64,000 bases of DNA from Purshia tridentata (taxonomy: Eukaryota > Streptophyta > Magnoliopsida > Rosales > Rosaceae): NCBI GenBank assembly GCA_003254885.1, contig QANT01002755.1, forward strand, positions 1 to 64,000. The letters run 5' to 3'. The notes under the pieces are model-generated. The model ran no database searches. It saw only the letters and a program-made list of their open reading frames with translations, and had not been told where the DNA came from. The translations under genes were made by a program, and so were the position numbers. Below, in pieces: positions 1 through 15,114 of this stretch (positions within the stretch are counted from its first letter, which is position 1; each line of letters starts with the position of its first letter).

Positions 1-1317
<1,317 letters not shown>

Positions 1318-2014
1318 TTTTCTTTGTAGTTCCATGCTTTGGTAAATTCCAAATAATAATAATAATTAATAAATCGGATATCGTTATCCTTTCAAGATAT
1401 TTGTGGATTTGATTACTGTTTATGGTCAAAAGTCAATGATTGTTTATGATTATTGGTTCTATTAGGACTGTTGGAATTTCACTAGTTAGGGTTCGATGAA
1501 TTATGGGGTTAATGGGGGAGGGCATTCAGGTAAAGACACCAGCGGACATTTTGTTTGACTTTCATTATTAATAAGAAAGGTCTACTTATTTCATTGGTCC
1601 AGCTCAAGTCTTAACTATTTCAGATTATCACAAAGATAACATTAAGAAATAGAGTAAGAATTCCTACCCCTATTTTAAAATTGAGACGCCATTACACCCA
1701 AGTTGGCAACTAGTTCTTACCAAGGAATCAGACGAATCAGTAAAGCTATGCGTTTCATTTCGAGTGCCAAATTGATAGTAATAAGATATAAAACGTTTAC
1801 TCATTGTGCTATTAAAACATACATCAAATTAATAAAAAGGGGCAAAAATAGTAGTACGAAAATAGCATAGAAGACGACTGAAAGCAACGAAGCAAGAAGA
1901 AATCACGTCAATTCCACTGGTAGTACAACAGAAACGTTAATAACCATTTGAAATTATCGTGGGGCAAAGGGCAGATAAACTAAGTTTTGCGGGCTCTCCC
2001 ATCTCCAATTGCAT
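1318..2014. other. Intergenic DNA between converging genes
   Basis: Holds the 3' ends of chitinase 1 (+) and the pyruvate kinase gene (-). AT-rich, with an AATAATAATAAT stretch just after the chitinase stop that may supply a polyadenylation signal. No further gene was seen. Confidence 0.6.
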
Positions 2015-5000
2015 TTAAACTTTCCGCACTTGGATATTGTGAGTAGACTGGATCCGCCAAATGGGTTGTCTGCCACTCTGAACGAGTGCTACCTCTTCGC
2101 CTTCCTTCACCAACCCTTGCTTCTGTCAATTACATAATCAATGTGACATGATCAAATGGTTAACTATAAATCCATTTGACAATGGCTTTCAAATGGTTGA
2201 CATTGCTGGGTAGTCCAAAACTACAGCATTGGCTAGTGGCCTAAAAGCAAAAATATGTCCTACTAAAAAAAAAAAAGGAAAATACGGATCCTACCAAGAT
2301 ATATTCAAGATGGACCCTCCAAGGGAAAGGCACCCAATATATACATGACCAATTTGAAAACATTATATAAACAAATGCCAATTTAAATCGCTTCATGTCA
2401 ATGTATATTAGAGAAATGTCCAGCAAAACCTCACCTGCAGCACAGTCAAGGCCTTAGTAAAGGTATTTTCAGCCTCATCTGAGAACTCCATGAATATGGG
2501 ACATACACCTTGATACAAAGCTAGTCTCTGTTGTATCCTCTTACTGCACGGTGATCCAAGTACTTGATCAATCAAATAATAAATTGATATTCCTAGTGAA
2601 TAAATTCCACATGACATTTTTAACTGATATAGAAACTAATTAACATAAAAAATATATCAACATGCATGTAAGGGGGGGAGGAAAATCTATCAAGGGTGAA
2701 GTTATGCTCAAACAAAACTCTAGTAACAGTATCAAAAATAATGCCTTTGCGACAAATAACATGAAAACTCACTCATTTGTAAAGGCAAATACGGTCCCAG
2801 AAGGACGAAAATGGCTCAATAAAATAGCCATAAAACCAGTTCTGGTAAAGACAACAATTGAGGTACCGAGAGTATTGGACATCATGGTTGCATGGTAAGC
2901 AAACATCTCACTCATATGGTTCTGCAGAAATCAAGACTTTGAATCAGTTTCAGTTCCCACAATCATAAGGGAAAAGAAAAAAGTTCGGATGACGGCATAC
3001 ATGTTCCCTAACCTTGAAAGCTTTACCAAGATTAGCTGGCATTTCACCACCTAAGATTGTTGCCTCTGTCCGAAGTGCAACAGTGTGCATAACTTTCATG
3101 GCTTTCAATGGAAACCTACATGAATATGAAATCACTTTGTTAAAATATGCTATGATGTAAATGATTACACTATAGTCCACAACTGGTTCCTATTGCATAA
3201 TTCTGACCGCCGCAACAACTTACTTTCCATGAGCAGTTTCTCCAGAAAGCATAACTGCATCAGCACCCTCTCGAACAGCAATTGCAATGTCTGATACCTC
3301 AGCTCTGGTTGGGGTTGGGTGAACAATCATGCTTTCCAGCATATTTGTTGCCACTATAACAGCCTTCCCCATGCTGCGGCATAACCTGATTATCTCTTCC
3401 TGCATTTTTAAATAAAAGTGAAGTTGAGAATGTAATAAATTGACTCAACTTAATGTTAATATCAACCCTGTTTAACATATGTTTGTCATTAACTACCTGC
3501 AGAAGTGGAACCTCTTCAACGGGGAGTTCTGCACCAAGATCTCCTCTTGCAACCATCGCCTAAAATAAGACAAGCATGTGTTGGTTTGATCAGGTAAGTT
3601 TAAAATTTATTAATTAATTGATTAACATATAAATATATTAAGTTACTTATTTGTAGATTATGTTAATTATTTATTTTTTGGTTGCTCAAATAAGTTTTAT
3701 ATGTAATTTACTGTATATTAGAAAAGGCTATTGAAATTTATTGATTTCATTTATAGTTTGTTTTTAATAAATAAATAATCAGGACAAGAGCAAGCAAAAA
3801 TCATTGATTTAGCAGCAAGTTTATATCCATTGATGCCAGAAAATCACCCCATCAGATGCTGTGATAATGGAATGCAAATTTGGGATAGAGTCTGCACTTT
3901 CTATCTTTACAATAACGTGTATATCTGCACCATAGCCTGCAATATTAACAGGAGAAAATACAATTATTTGTAGGCTTTAAGTAAAAAACATAGTATTCAA
4001 ATGTATTTTCTGAATATAAAATTAATAATATTTGGACAGTTACTTTTCAGATAATTCTTCAATTCATGAACAACTTGTTCATCTTTAACAAACGAAACTG
4101 CATAGAAGTCAACTTTATTATCCACTCCAAATTTAATATCTTCCCAGTCTTTCTCTGCAAAAAATTAATTTAAACAATTAAGCTCGTTAGCAAAACAGAT
4201 AACTCCAGCACCACCTTTACTTAAAAAAATTTAGGACATAATCAATAATTTAGGAACCCAACCAGTGATGGAAGGCAATGTCGCACTTTTCCCTCGCACA
4301 TTCAAATGTCGCCTAGACTTTAGCTCTCCTCCATCAACAACCTCACATTTCACTGAATCTGCTGTCTTGGATTTCACCAGAAATGACATCATACCACCTA
4401 CAGCACAAATCAAGGGTCAGTGTGCACATATATAATTATAAATTCACTGTTTAAAATACACGTAAAATTTGCATACCATCAACCAGAAGCATGTCACCGA
4501 CTTCTACATCATTAACAAAATCATCATAGTTCACACTAACACAATCTGCTGTGCCAACCCCTCTACGAATTGTAAAAGTAAATTCCTGTCCACTTGCCAA
4601 ATTGATTGGCTGAGGCAGGTCACCACTCCTGACCTCAGGACCCTGATACAGAAGAACACATCATCAATAGAATGACCCGGACATATTCCAAATAATAACA
4701 CAACACTTGTCAAATATAACCCGAGATGGGGGAACAATTTGCTGACTTAAGTAATTTAGTGTAATGACTTAATATAAATTGAATAAGAGAAAACAATAGG
4801 GGAACCTTTACCTTGGTATCAAGCATGATTGCAATGACGTTGTCTTTGGATTGCTCATTATATTCTTTAACCAAGTCAATAACTTTCTGATGAGATGCGT
4901 GATCTCCGTGAGACATATTAAGTCGAGCAACATTCATTCCATTCTCTGCCAACTTCCAGATCATTTCGCGTGTGTTGGTGGAAGGACCAATTGTGCAAAC

Positions 5001-5631
5001 AATCTTTGTCTTACGTTTGACTGTTGGCTTTGACCACATACCCACGGATTTGTCATCATATTGTTGAATTGCCCGTAAGTGCTGAAAATGCTCCTCTATC
5101 TGATCAAGAACACTAAGAAAATATAGTAAACCCGACATTCTAAGTTGTATTTAGCCTAAAAGCAGCCTCGCTTTACTCAAACAAGCTAAAACACCTAGCA
5201 GTCAGCTTTTCTATAATCAATTTAACATTCAAAAACAAAAATTCACTTTTCGTTGGCTTTCAACACCACAAATGGGAAATAATTAAAGCTTTAAAAACAC
5301 ATAAAAGACTAACAAAATGCCTAACAAAATGCTTTCCTTCTATTTCCTACAATTTCTAAGCAACCAAACAAAACAAAAAAGAGGCTGAAGTAGCACGAAC
5401 CTTCGGTAAGTCCTCAGGTGACACCGGAACGACCTCAGTCTGTAAGGGCCGCTTTGCTGTGATCTCATACCTCCTATTGCCAAACAATTTCCAGCTCTTC
5501 TTTTCCTCAGAAGCCAGTAACCTCGAAGCGAAGCTCGGAGGCTTCAGCTTCTCGACTCGGCCCTGTAGGGATCCAGAGCTAGGACACAGGATCGAGCTCT
5601 GAATCGTTCGCATAGCCACCACCTGAGCCAT
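2015..5631 (-). CDS. PKP2: Plastidial pyruvate kinase, beta subunit (PKP-beta1 type)
   Basis: Twelve-exon gene for a 575-residue enzyme that converts phosphoenolpyruvate and ADP to pyruvate and ATP in plastids, feeding fatty-acid synthesis. Exons on the minus strand: 5401-5631, 4812-5099, 4477-4642, 4263-4397, 4044-4154, 3848-3936, 3497-3559, 3224-3399, 3013-3115, 2773-2921, 2435-2543 and 2015-2122. All junctions are GT-AG and phases agree. Residues 1 to about 65 are Ser/Arg-rich and look like a chloroplast transit peptide. Family blocks seen are [64 protein letters not shown] and [20 protein letters not shown]. The C-terminus THNIQVRKV matches the Arabidopsis beta1 protein as I recall it (579 residues). 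It is divergent from TIMELESS across a 1.4-kb spacer. Confidence 0.95.
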
Positions 5632-7073
5632 TGTTTGTTTCAGGGAGATAGATATTTTAGAGAGAGAAAGATTGTGAGTTGCGAGGGTTTAAAAGCGTGC
5701 GGTGTTAACTAAATGTGGAGGGTTGTAGAAGTCGCCGCTAATTTTGGCGGAGGTTTTGAGGAGACAGAAGAAGAGTGAGTGAGAGTTTGGCAGGGCTTTG
5801 CTTTGGTCGTATCGAAGAAATATAATGTAGCGCTAAGTTGCTAACTTTATTCAAGGCAAGCGGAGATGTTCGCAGTTCGCACGAAATGAGAGTTGTCAAG
5901 GGAACCGGTGGGTCATGTTTGTTTGGGTCACTTCGCATGGTGGACACATTGGAATGGGAGTGGTTTGCAAATAATTTTCATAAATCTCAAAGTATTTTTA
6001 TGGGGTTTACAATTTGGGAATTTCTAGATGCACTCTAAAATCTTCTCAATACATCCTACATATTTTTTGTAAATTCGAAAATTCTCTTTTATCCTTTAAC
6101 AAAAGAAAAATAAATATTAAACATTTTTTTTTTTTTCAATTCACGGTTGACAATTTCTTGTTTAATCACTCTCATTTCCTTGTTTAATCACTTTATTTCT
6201 CTCAACCGACCCCCTCTTCTCTTTCTCTATCTCTCTCTCTACAACCTTATTATTGAACTTAAAAGGAAGACAAAATCGAACTTGAAACTTCGCCAACACA
6301 AAAGAGAAAATGAGAGAGAGAAATATGCCACTTCAAAGGAATGTCTCAAGTTCGAACTTTGGGAAATATCCAAATTTAGATATTTTCTAACAAAGTAGAG
6401 GGAAATACCATTAAACTAATAATTAGTTTATGAGAAATCCTATTATAAGTTTATAAGCATGGAGAAGTGAACATAATAAGCATGAAAAAATATGAGTTAT
6501 TGAATTGTAAAATTTTATTAGATATTTTACAATCCAACGACTCACTTGCATGATACTTATGTATACTCACATTTCTCATAAGTGAAATTTATCCTATTAG
6601 TTGGTTAGTGGTTGATACTCTTAATATCACACCACTAAAAAGTTGATAAAAAAATAAAGTAATAATAATGTAGTTGATGTGCTAAGTCTGGTCTCACCAT
6701 AGACATGGGCTAATTTTTCAGGAATCAGGGTTGTGTGCTCATCTCTGTTGAGGACTGTACTTGGAGTGCGAGGCCCAAACACATTATGGGTCAGTTATTT
6801 TCTGTTTTGGTCCTTGGGCCTCCTTCCACTTAAAATAAAAAGTTGATCTGAATCGGCACAACGGCTATAAAATCTTGGGCTACGCCAGCAGTAGCAGATC
6901 CGTTCAACCCAGCACTGAAGAGCGCGGGAAATTCACATCTAAATAGACTAAATTGGCGCCACCACAACCCAACATTAAATCCTTTCTCTCCCGAGATCTG
7001 ATCGATGCAAATCCCTATCTCCAGAAACTCTTGAACCTAATTTGAAAACTACAACGTTACTAAGAAGAGGGAC
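5632..7073. promoter_or_regulatory. Divergent spacer between pyruvate kinase and TIMELESS
   Basis: A 1.4-kb spacer that must contain both promoters. The 200 bases next to the pyruvate kinase ATG are CT/GA-rich leader-like sequence. The 200 bases before the TIMELESS ATG are GC-richer and include GGCGCC and GAGCGCGGGAAA; the latter resembles an E2F site (TTTSSCGS read on the other strand), which would suit a replication gene. The centre is AT-rich and holds a small foldback element at 6428-6581. No gene was seen. Confidence 0.5.
6428..6581. mobile_element. Foldback MITE-like inverted repeat
   Basis: About 154 bases with perfect 11-base terminal inverted repeats (TTATGAGAAAT at 6428-6438, its complement at 6571-6581). 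The arms continue to pair with gaps towards the centre: the block ending in ATTGTAAAAT near 6505-6515 complements ATTTTACAAT near 6523-6532. No coding capacity. I could not identify a clear target-site duplication, so the family is not assigned. Confidence 0.5.
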
Positions 7074-10000
7074 ATGCAAGGCTTATCGGTGATCTGCTGC
7101 AGTCTTGGAGTTGTCGGCGAGGATGAGAAAGGCAACACCGTTGGGTACTTAAAGGACGACTACTGCTTAGGTAGATTACCTATTCCTTCGAGAACTCTCC
7201 GTTTGGTTGCCAAGAAAATTTCTGAATTGGAATGATAACGAAACCATGAGAAATATTGATTTTTCTTTTCTATTATATTGACAGATAATTTGAAAGATTT
7301 GTTGAGGTTTTTGAGGCGCGATGACCCGCAGAATCGGGATGTGTTTAAGCAAGTCTGCAAATGGAATATTGTATCGAAGGATTTGATCCCTATTATTGAA
7401 CACTGCCAGGATGATCGTAACTTGGTTTTGAATGCAGGTTAGTTCCTTTTATATATTCACCACATGTTTATGAAAAAGTACCGCCAAATGATTAGTTTTT
7501 AATTTATCATTGTTTTGAATTTTCAGTGAAGGTTCTGGTGTTCCTAACTATGCCAATTGAGCCTTCATCAAATGACATTTTACAACAGCTAGAGTATCTA
7601 TGGCAGTTAAAGACTTCAATTACGTGCAGTGACATTGTTGCAGTTATAGTATCGCTTCTGGAAGGCCCACTAGAAAATTTGGAACGGTGAGGGGAAATTA
7701 CTTTATATCACTTGATGATGATAACACTTCATTTCTAGTATAGGTGGGACATTTTCTTTACCTTTACATAAAAGGGCAAACGAATTTCATTTTTTTTCTT
7801 ATGTTTCAAAAGCAACTAAACTTAACTCATGGTTTCTGTTGCTTTGTCATATGTCCAAATTTCTTTGAACACTTGTGTAAATTGAATTTGTTGCCAAGCT
7901 ACGAAATTGTTTTCTTTTACAAATAAAGATTGTGTTGATATTATGGTTAATCAATAATGTGTCATTGGTTTCCTGACTAATTCTATGCTAGACAGTGATG
8001 CGTTCACAGAGGATGACTGGAAATTGGTGCAGCTGATACTTACTTTATTCCGAAACATTTTAGCCATACAAGAAATTTCACTGGAGCAGAAGGCGAGGGG
8101 AACTGCCAATCACTTTGTATCACTCAGAGATAGATTTCTGGAACTTTTGTTTCATGAGAATGTGATGGACTTAGTTTTAGTCATAACCCAGCATATTGGT
8201 GATTCTGGTGGCTATCTCTGTCATGATAACTTGCTTTTATTGGAAATTTTTCATTACATATTTATGGGTCAAGAGCCAGAGTTGATTGCAAGCGCACATT
8301 CAAAAGGTCCTAAGGTTGGTTTCCCTTCATCTCTTGGACAGTTTTCTTGTAGAAATATAATTTATGTGAAGCTAGCCAAAAAAATGTAAATAAACATGAT
8401 GGGAGAAATTAAATTTTAGGCTCAAATAAGAAGCTTTGATACAAGACGTAGATAGAGCCACAGAAGTAGGTTTTATTTTCGTTTTGATGACACTAGTGCA
8501 ACATGTAAAAACTGAATCAATGTAAACTATTATCCTTTTCATATTAACTTATGAGCCTTGAATTGTTTGTCCACTGATGTGATCCTTCATGTAGTTACAC
8601 AGTAGGTTAAGAGTTGTTTGCTGATAGTCTACTGATAACATGCATTTATTAGGTGGATGAAGACACCATAGATTCGGTAAATAGTCTCAAGTCTATTATG
8701 GAGGAAGAAGAAGAAGAGAAAAAAAGAATTTCTAGACTACACAACGTGAGTCGTCATTCACATTTTGGCGGAACATTTACCCGACTTACAATGGTATGGA
8801 GTTTCACTATGGTTGATACTGGAGAAGGTTTCTATTAGATCTTTCTCTAATGCCAGTGGGATTTCCTTGGCAGGATGGTTCTAAGGCAGTTTTAAAGGGA
8901 AGACCTACCTCTGCTTCTTGTAATACCCTACTTAAACCACTTAATTGTAGGGGTCCAGTAAAAAAGATTGCTTGGGATCACGGGAGATTACCTCCAACAA
9001 AGGATAAGATTTTGGAATTGCTTCATGATTTTGTGAACCAGTTTCTATCAGGGGGTTACAATGGTATGTCTTTTCTTTTTGGGTTCTCTTTTACGTTTGT
9101 TTACTTGGTTTTCTTAATGTTTCAATATCATGATATTGCATAATTACAAAGTAATCCACATGTGTATCAGATCTGATGCAGTCAATCCGTGAGGATATTG
9201 AAAAGGAACACCACACAATTGAAAAGAGTGATGTCATTGTCTTCTTTCAGGTTGCTCAGTTTGTTACTTCTTTCCAATATCACAAGTTTTCAATTTCAAA
9301 GGTGAGATATGATATCTGAAATACTTATTTTCAGTTTCCTAAATATTTTAGTTATTTTCTAAATGGACATGACTTTTTTCATTGGTGCATAATCTTTTCT
9401 AATGTTCTTATGGTCTTTTTTGGAATCACAAGGCCTCTAGATTTACAAAATTTTAAGAATTTATTATGGAGTCCCTCAAGTTTCTTATGGCCCATGTATA
9501 AATTCATGCATTTTAATTTTGTTGATATTTTTCAAAGAACATATAACACAAACGACTTTCATGGTATGAAAATGCTTTTTGTAGCCCTAATACCTTGTAC
9601 TTTTGCCTGAGGGAAAACATGAATTTATGTTATCTTTCTTACTCGCCTCCATTGATTGAATTTTTTCTTTATATAGGTCATTGAATCCTTAACTTATTTC
9701 ATCATTTCATTATATGATTTATTTCCTCAATAATGTTTTTGCCCATGCATGCCATATTAAGAGTTAAATCTATTCCGTGATCTGCACAATGAGGAAAACC
9801 AAATTGCTAGGCTTTGGTTAGGGACTTACACATCCAATGAATTGTAAATAATTCTGTTTGTTTTGTGCCTGGTCCCCTGTTTTGCTTCTACATTACTTGT
9901 ATGTCATACTCATTGTTGTCAGCTGATTATAAGCAAAAGTGTCTTTCCTTGTTTGGAGAATTTTAATTGTTCATCTGAATCTTTTATGCTTTAACAGCTA

Positions 10001-13000
10001 AGCATGGGAGCAGAAGCAGATACAAGTGAAGTTCCCACCCATAAAAGTACTGATAGCACATTCTTTAGAGGTGATATATGTGGACCCATTGCAGCATCAA
10101 TGAATGAGTCGATGTTCCGACTAGTCATTTCAAAGTGGCGTTATGCATTTGATGGGTTGAAGGAAACACATGACTACAAATTTCTGTCTGCAGCTGGTTC
10201 TCTTATGAAAAATATGGTGATCACACTCTTTCACGAGTTTAGTGTTTTTTAGTGCATTCTTTGCTCATGTTAATTTTTGAATGCTTCGCTAATATACATA
10301 TGTGCCTGCACATTAAATGTATAGACATCTTGACAAATATACATTGATTTCACTTGATTGATAACAGTGAATTTGTGCTTCTATGCAAGTTCTTCACATT
10401 TGAAGACAGGACTAGAACTGTATTAATAATTATGTCCTTGTAACATCTTTCTTAACCAGCTTCTCTTGATTTCAGATTCGCATGCTAGATTTGGTTCTTA
10501 AGTTATTGCCAGAAGACACCAAGGAGCCTCAAACAGTTCGCATACTTCTGTACAAGTTATTTTATGATCAGACTGATGAGGGGATGACTCAATTCCTCTT
10601 AAACCTGCTCAAATCATTTGACACTCACAAACAACCCAGAAGGTGAGTTTTTTTTCATCTTTCAGATGCTGTGGAGAGGCCCTCTCTCTTAGCATAATCC
10701 AATATCAGAGTTATAATGAAAATTTGGAAGAGAATCAATTATAGGAATGTTGTCTATGTTGTTGGCATTAAGTAAGTAATGCAGTCTTCAGAAAGGGAGA
10801 TGATTCAGCCTTCTGCAGAGCATCATGTTAACTGATCATCAAGCAACACTTCTCCTTAACATTAACATTCCATTGGTAAAATACATACCAGGGAAAAAAG
10901 ATTTAAGATCCATTTTGGCCTTGATTAAAAGGAATTTCTAAAACTAATTACATTTCTTTCCTTGTTTGTATGTCTTTATCTTGTTACCATGTTCACAAGT
11001 GTTCTTTATCAGTGATCTTGCAGATCTTGTAGAGATGGTTTATAAAGTTTTACGGCTCATGGAAAAACTTCAAGCATGTGGAACTTTGAGGGTATGCTGC
11101 ATTGATAATTTTGGATGGGGAAGGTTTTTGGTTTTGTACTGTAATTTTATTTTTTAAGTGAGGGGGTAGATTTTGTTATTATGCTTTACATTAGTTGGAC
11201 AGGCACCGCCATAAAATAGCGACATATTTTGTTCAAACTGGCATTAGTTAGAGCCAGCCAGTCTGCCGCATTCTGTTAATTGACATTATTGGTCAAAGCT
11301 TTATGAATGACTAGTAATAAGAGTATCCTTACTAAAACCATGTTTTATTTTCGTGGTCAAGGTTTCTAGAAAATCAAGGAAGGGGAGGAAGAAGAGAACG
11401 TTGAGTGAGAAGGAAACAGAAAATGAACCCTTAGGAGAAGATGCTACCATTCAAAAAGAGATGGGCATCTCCAATAGTGAGCAATCAACAGACATGAGTG
11501 TGAAAGAGAACGGAATCCTAAATACAAGTTCTGATGGGATACAAGATATCATTATCCCTGCTCAGCCTGATGAATGCAAAATATCTTTGTTGGAGACAGA
11601 AAATCTCCAAGGCAGTCTGGATCAGATAGATTGCAAAAATTCTGGCTATGCCAATGGTGATATCTGTTATAGCACAGGTGATTCTTCTGCTGATGAGCAG
11701 GTACCTGCCACTGATGAGGTTGATTTTAAGGTTTCAACTTTGGTTTCTGCTTTTGCAAACAACAACATCATCCAGAAATTGTGTTGGTTGCTTAAGTTTT
11801 ATAAGAGTAATTTGACCAGTACAAATCACTACATAGTATGCATTTTGCGAAGGATCAGTGATGAATTGGAGCTCTCTCCAATGCTGTATCAGGTCAAGCT
11901 TTATAACATAATCACATTTTCGGTAGCCATTTACATTTCATTTCTCATATAATGTTTTGATGGTTAATTTTCTGCAGTTATCACTCCTCACCACATACTA
12001 TGACATACTAGTTGAGCAGAAGTCATGTCCAAGCAAGGCATATAAAAATATAGTTGATTTTTTGACAAATTTGGTCAGGAAAATGCTAAAAAAGATGAAA
12101 AATCAACCCCTACTTTTTGTGGAAGTTCTCTTCTGGAAGACTCGCAAAGAATGCCATTACATTAATGCTGAATATTTATTGCATGAACTTGGCCATTTGA
12201 AGAAAGAAAGTAGAAACTGGGGAAACATTTTAGGGGATGAAGAAATTGGTCCATCACTGGACAAGGGATGGATCAGTAGAAACATAGCAGATGCACTTGG
12301 CGAAGATGAAGCTGATGTTGTGATCTCTCACGAGCGTGGGTATGGGAAGTAAGACATGTTTCTGAAACCTGAATATTCACCTTGTCTTCATGACTTTGTG
12401 ATGGTATCAGTTTTATACTAAGTGAAATTATTGATATATTTATGGTTTTTCTTTTTCTTTTTGGTCGGAATATTTATGAATCTTCTATAGCAAGTTACTG
12501 AAGAGTCTAAGACCACCCTTTGGTTGTCTGGCCTTGCTTGAAAGTTGTGAAGTTTATTTTTGTTGATTTTTCTCTTACTTCACTGGTATACCCTGTTGCC
12601 AAAAAAAATGAGAAGGGAATTCTCTTACTGATTAAAGATACTGCAAGAAGAGTTAAGAAATATGCCTTCTTTGTGTACAGTAATGAAGAAAATTTAGGCA
12701 AAGTGAAGGGAAATGCTGCATTTATTTCAGATTATGAGATTGATGGGCAAAAAGATTATGACGGGTATGTCCTTCATACTTGCAACTGTGAATGATTAAT
12801 ATTAAACTTAAATTTTCATCTTTTTATAACCTTAATGCATTTGGCTGTTTCAGTGGGGGACAGTCCATGGAAAATGAAGCTGGAAATGTTCCTAGAAAAA
12901 AGAAAAGACTTGTTATTGGGGCTGAACTGGAGATGAAAATCAAGGAACTGTATGAGAAGTATGGAGCTGTGATTTAACTTTTTCATTCTGAAAACCTTTT

Positions 13001-15114
13001 ATCTTCTTCTTATTTGGGCCTTTAAATGTCATATGTATCTGTAATGTCATATGAAACATAAATATATATATATTGGCCATGATCGGTGTTTACCATAATT
13101 TTGAGTTGTGCTATAGATTTTAGCTGTGTAGCTCTTTTTTCATCCAGCTTACTGAAATCTTTCCTGAAAAATATGGCCAAATTAGGTTCAAGGATGACCA
13201 GAATTTTAGTCGTCTTATTGCCGAAGTTCTTGATCCTGATGGTAATGTTTCACCAGCTCAAATTTCCAACAAGCTTAAACAGCTTGGTTTGAAAGTTGCA
13301 CGAAGGAAAAGGCTGCGCCATACTCAGGAATCTGTTTCCACTGAGCCTAGTCAAATTGATGGAGTTGGTAGATTAGATGGAACAGCTAATACTCATCATG
13401 AATCAAACAGTCAGCCTTTGTAAGTATTTGTAGATGAATATTAATTTCAGAGTATTACAGATTTTATAATTTTTGTTTTGTTTTTTTTTTCCTATATAAT
13501 TTTTTAGTTTTCTAGGCATTTGTATATATGGGTACCAATAAATGTATGTTTGAATATTATAGATTACATACGCTTTAGTCTATAATTTTTGTCCATTGGT
13601 TTTCATGCTTGCTGTTTTATGTTGTTGCTACACTACTCCAGCTGTTAGTTAATTTCAACTTGATGTTTTTATAGGCACACAAAAAAAAGAGTCCGTGCCT
13701 TCAGTGAAGATCAGGAAGCTAATATTAGAGCTCTGTATGAACAGTGAGTGTTACTTGGTTGCTTGGTAGAAATATTTGATTTGATCTCCTTCGACTTATA
13801 GATGCTGAAGAAATAAAAGAAGAAAAATAGATGCTGGAATCCATTTATTTAATTTATTTTCTTTAGTTTTAAAGAAAAAATTACCTTTCTTTGAACTACC
13901 CAGATTTAAAGACCATAAAAGGTGCAGCCACATGATTGCAAATGCAATGGATGGGGATGGCAACTTCACAGCTTCTCGAGTTTCTCGTAAGCTTAAGCAG
14001 CTTGGCTTACATATTCCTCGGAAGAAGAGGTCTGCACCCAAGATGCAGTTGAGGGATGAGGATCTTAGTGACTTTGATACAAACAAAGTGCATGACTCTG
14101 ATGATGAAACATTGTTATCGTTAATGAACAGGTTATATATGCTCATGATTTTCTTGTTCCTTTTTTTGGTTATTAAGTCTGATTTAACCATGACTAGTTT
14201 CTCAACTTAGTTTTCAATGTTTCGGCATTTTCACTGCACACATCAAACTCGATAACACTTAGCATGACTATATTTTTTGAATTTTTAGGGACAAAAAGGA
14301 TAATAGCAGATTCAATGAGGAGTTACCAGAAGAGACTACTGGACGGAAAGTGTCGGAAGATGATTCTGATAATGAACTCTTATGCTCTGTTCTCAAGTAA
14401 ATCTCTTCCCCCTCAACCCCCTTCAAAAGAGAAAAAAAAAAAAGTGGAAAGAAAGAGAAAGAAGAATGATTAAGACATAGGATTCTGATTGTCAAGGACT
14501 CAAGGAACTTTTTTCTTTTAATTAATTTGTTTCTTTTTTTGTGGGATATAGGAAAACTAAGGGATCCCTTTCCAAGGACCAGAACCTCACAGCCATCTCG
14601 ATTCAGGGAACAGTTAGCAGCAATGCTTTGAGAAATGAAGTTGAAGAAGGTGTTATATCATCTTGCCGGTAATGGAACATCTTTCAACTTTTGTAGATTT
14701 ACTCAGAAAGTTTAGACTGAAGTCTGGGAGTGTTAAGTCTGTCTAATAACAGTCCAAAGAATGAGATCTGCGTCATTGGAGTTTTAATGTCTTTAGTATC
14801 TGTTAACTTAATTTACATTACTTCTCAGGGATGTTAGCAACCAAGCCACTGGGTTGGGACTTGCAGAAATTGATGAAGGTGCTGCTGTCAACCATGTGAG
14901 TTTGAATGGCACCGCAGAAGCTGAAGTCACATGCACTGGCATTGGTAATCTATTAGATGTTACACCTGTGAAAAATTTAGAGGATGTGCAACATCAGCAA
15001 ATGGACATTGAGTTGGCAGATTCAGGGGATGAAGTGGCTCATAGTGCATCTCCAAAGAGTGGTGCAAGCAGAAGGAAGTTGAGGATGGTACTTGATGATG
15101 AAGAAGATGACTGA
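7074..15114 (+). CDS. TIM: TIMELESS homologue (replication-fork protection protein)
   Basis: Twenty-exon gene for a 1262-residue nuclear protein of the TIMELESS/Tof1/Swi1 family, which with TIPIN stabilises stalled replication forks. Exons: 7074-7170, 7285-7437, 7527-7686, 7996-8314, 8653-8793, 8874-9063, 9171-9301, 9998-10216, 10476-10642, 11013-11091, 11362-11892, 11978-12348, 12681-12764, 12854-12958, 13186-13419, 13675-13743, 13904-14131, 14289-14396, 14552-14668 and 14829-15114. All are GT-AG and phases agree. The N-terminal TIMELESS domain covers roughly the first 500 residues (family landmarks RDDPQNRDVFKQVCKW and FHYIFMGQEPELI). An acidic linker follows, then a basic patch of RKKKR type. 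Two similar modules at about 900-961 and 1001-1062 end in KLKQLGL and correspond to the C-terminal helical (PARP-binding-like) region. The last 200 residues are acidic. The start gives MQGLSVICCSLG, in line with plant homologues. Confidence 0.9.

Noticed and set aside
12520-12795. Separate small gene inside TIMELESS
   Set aside because: Its second half is TIMELESS exon 13 and its first half is intron; there is no ATG start of its own.
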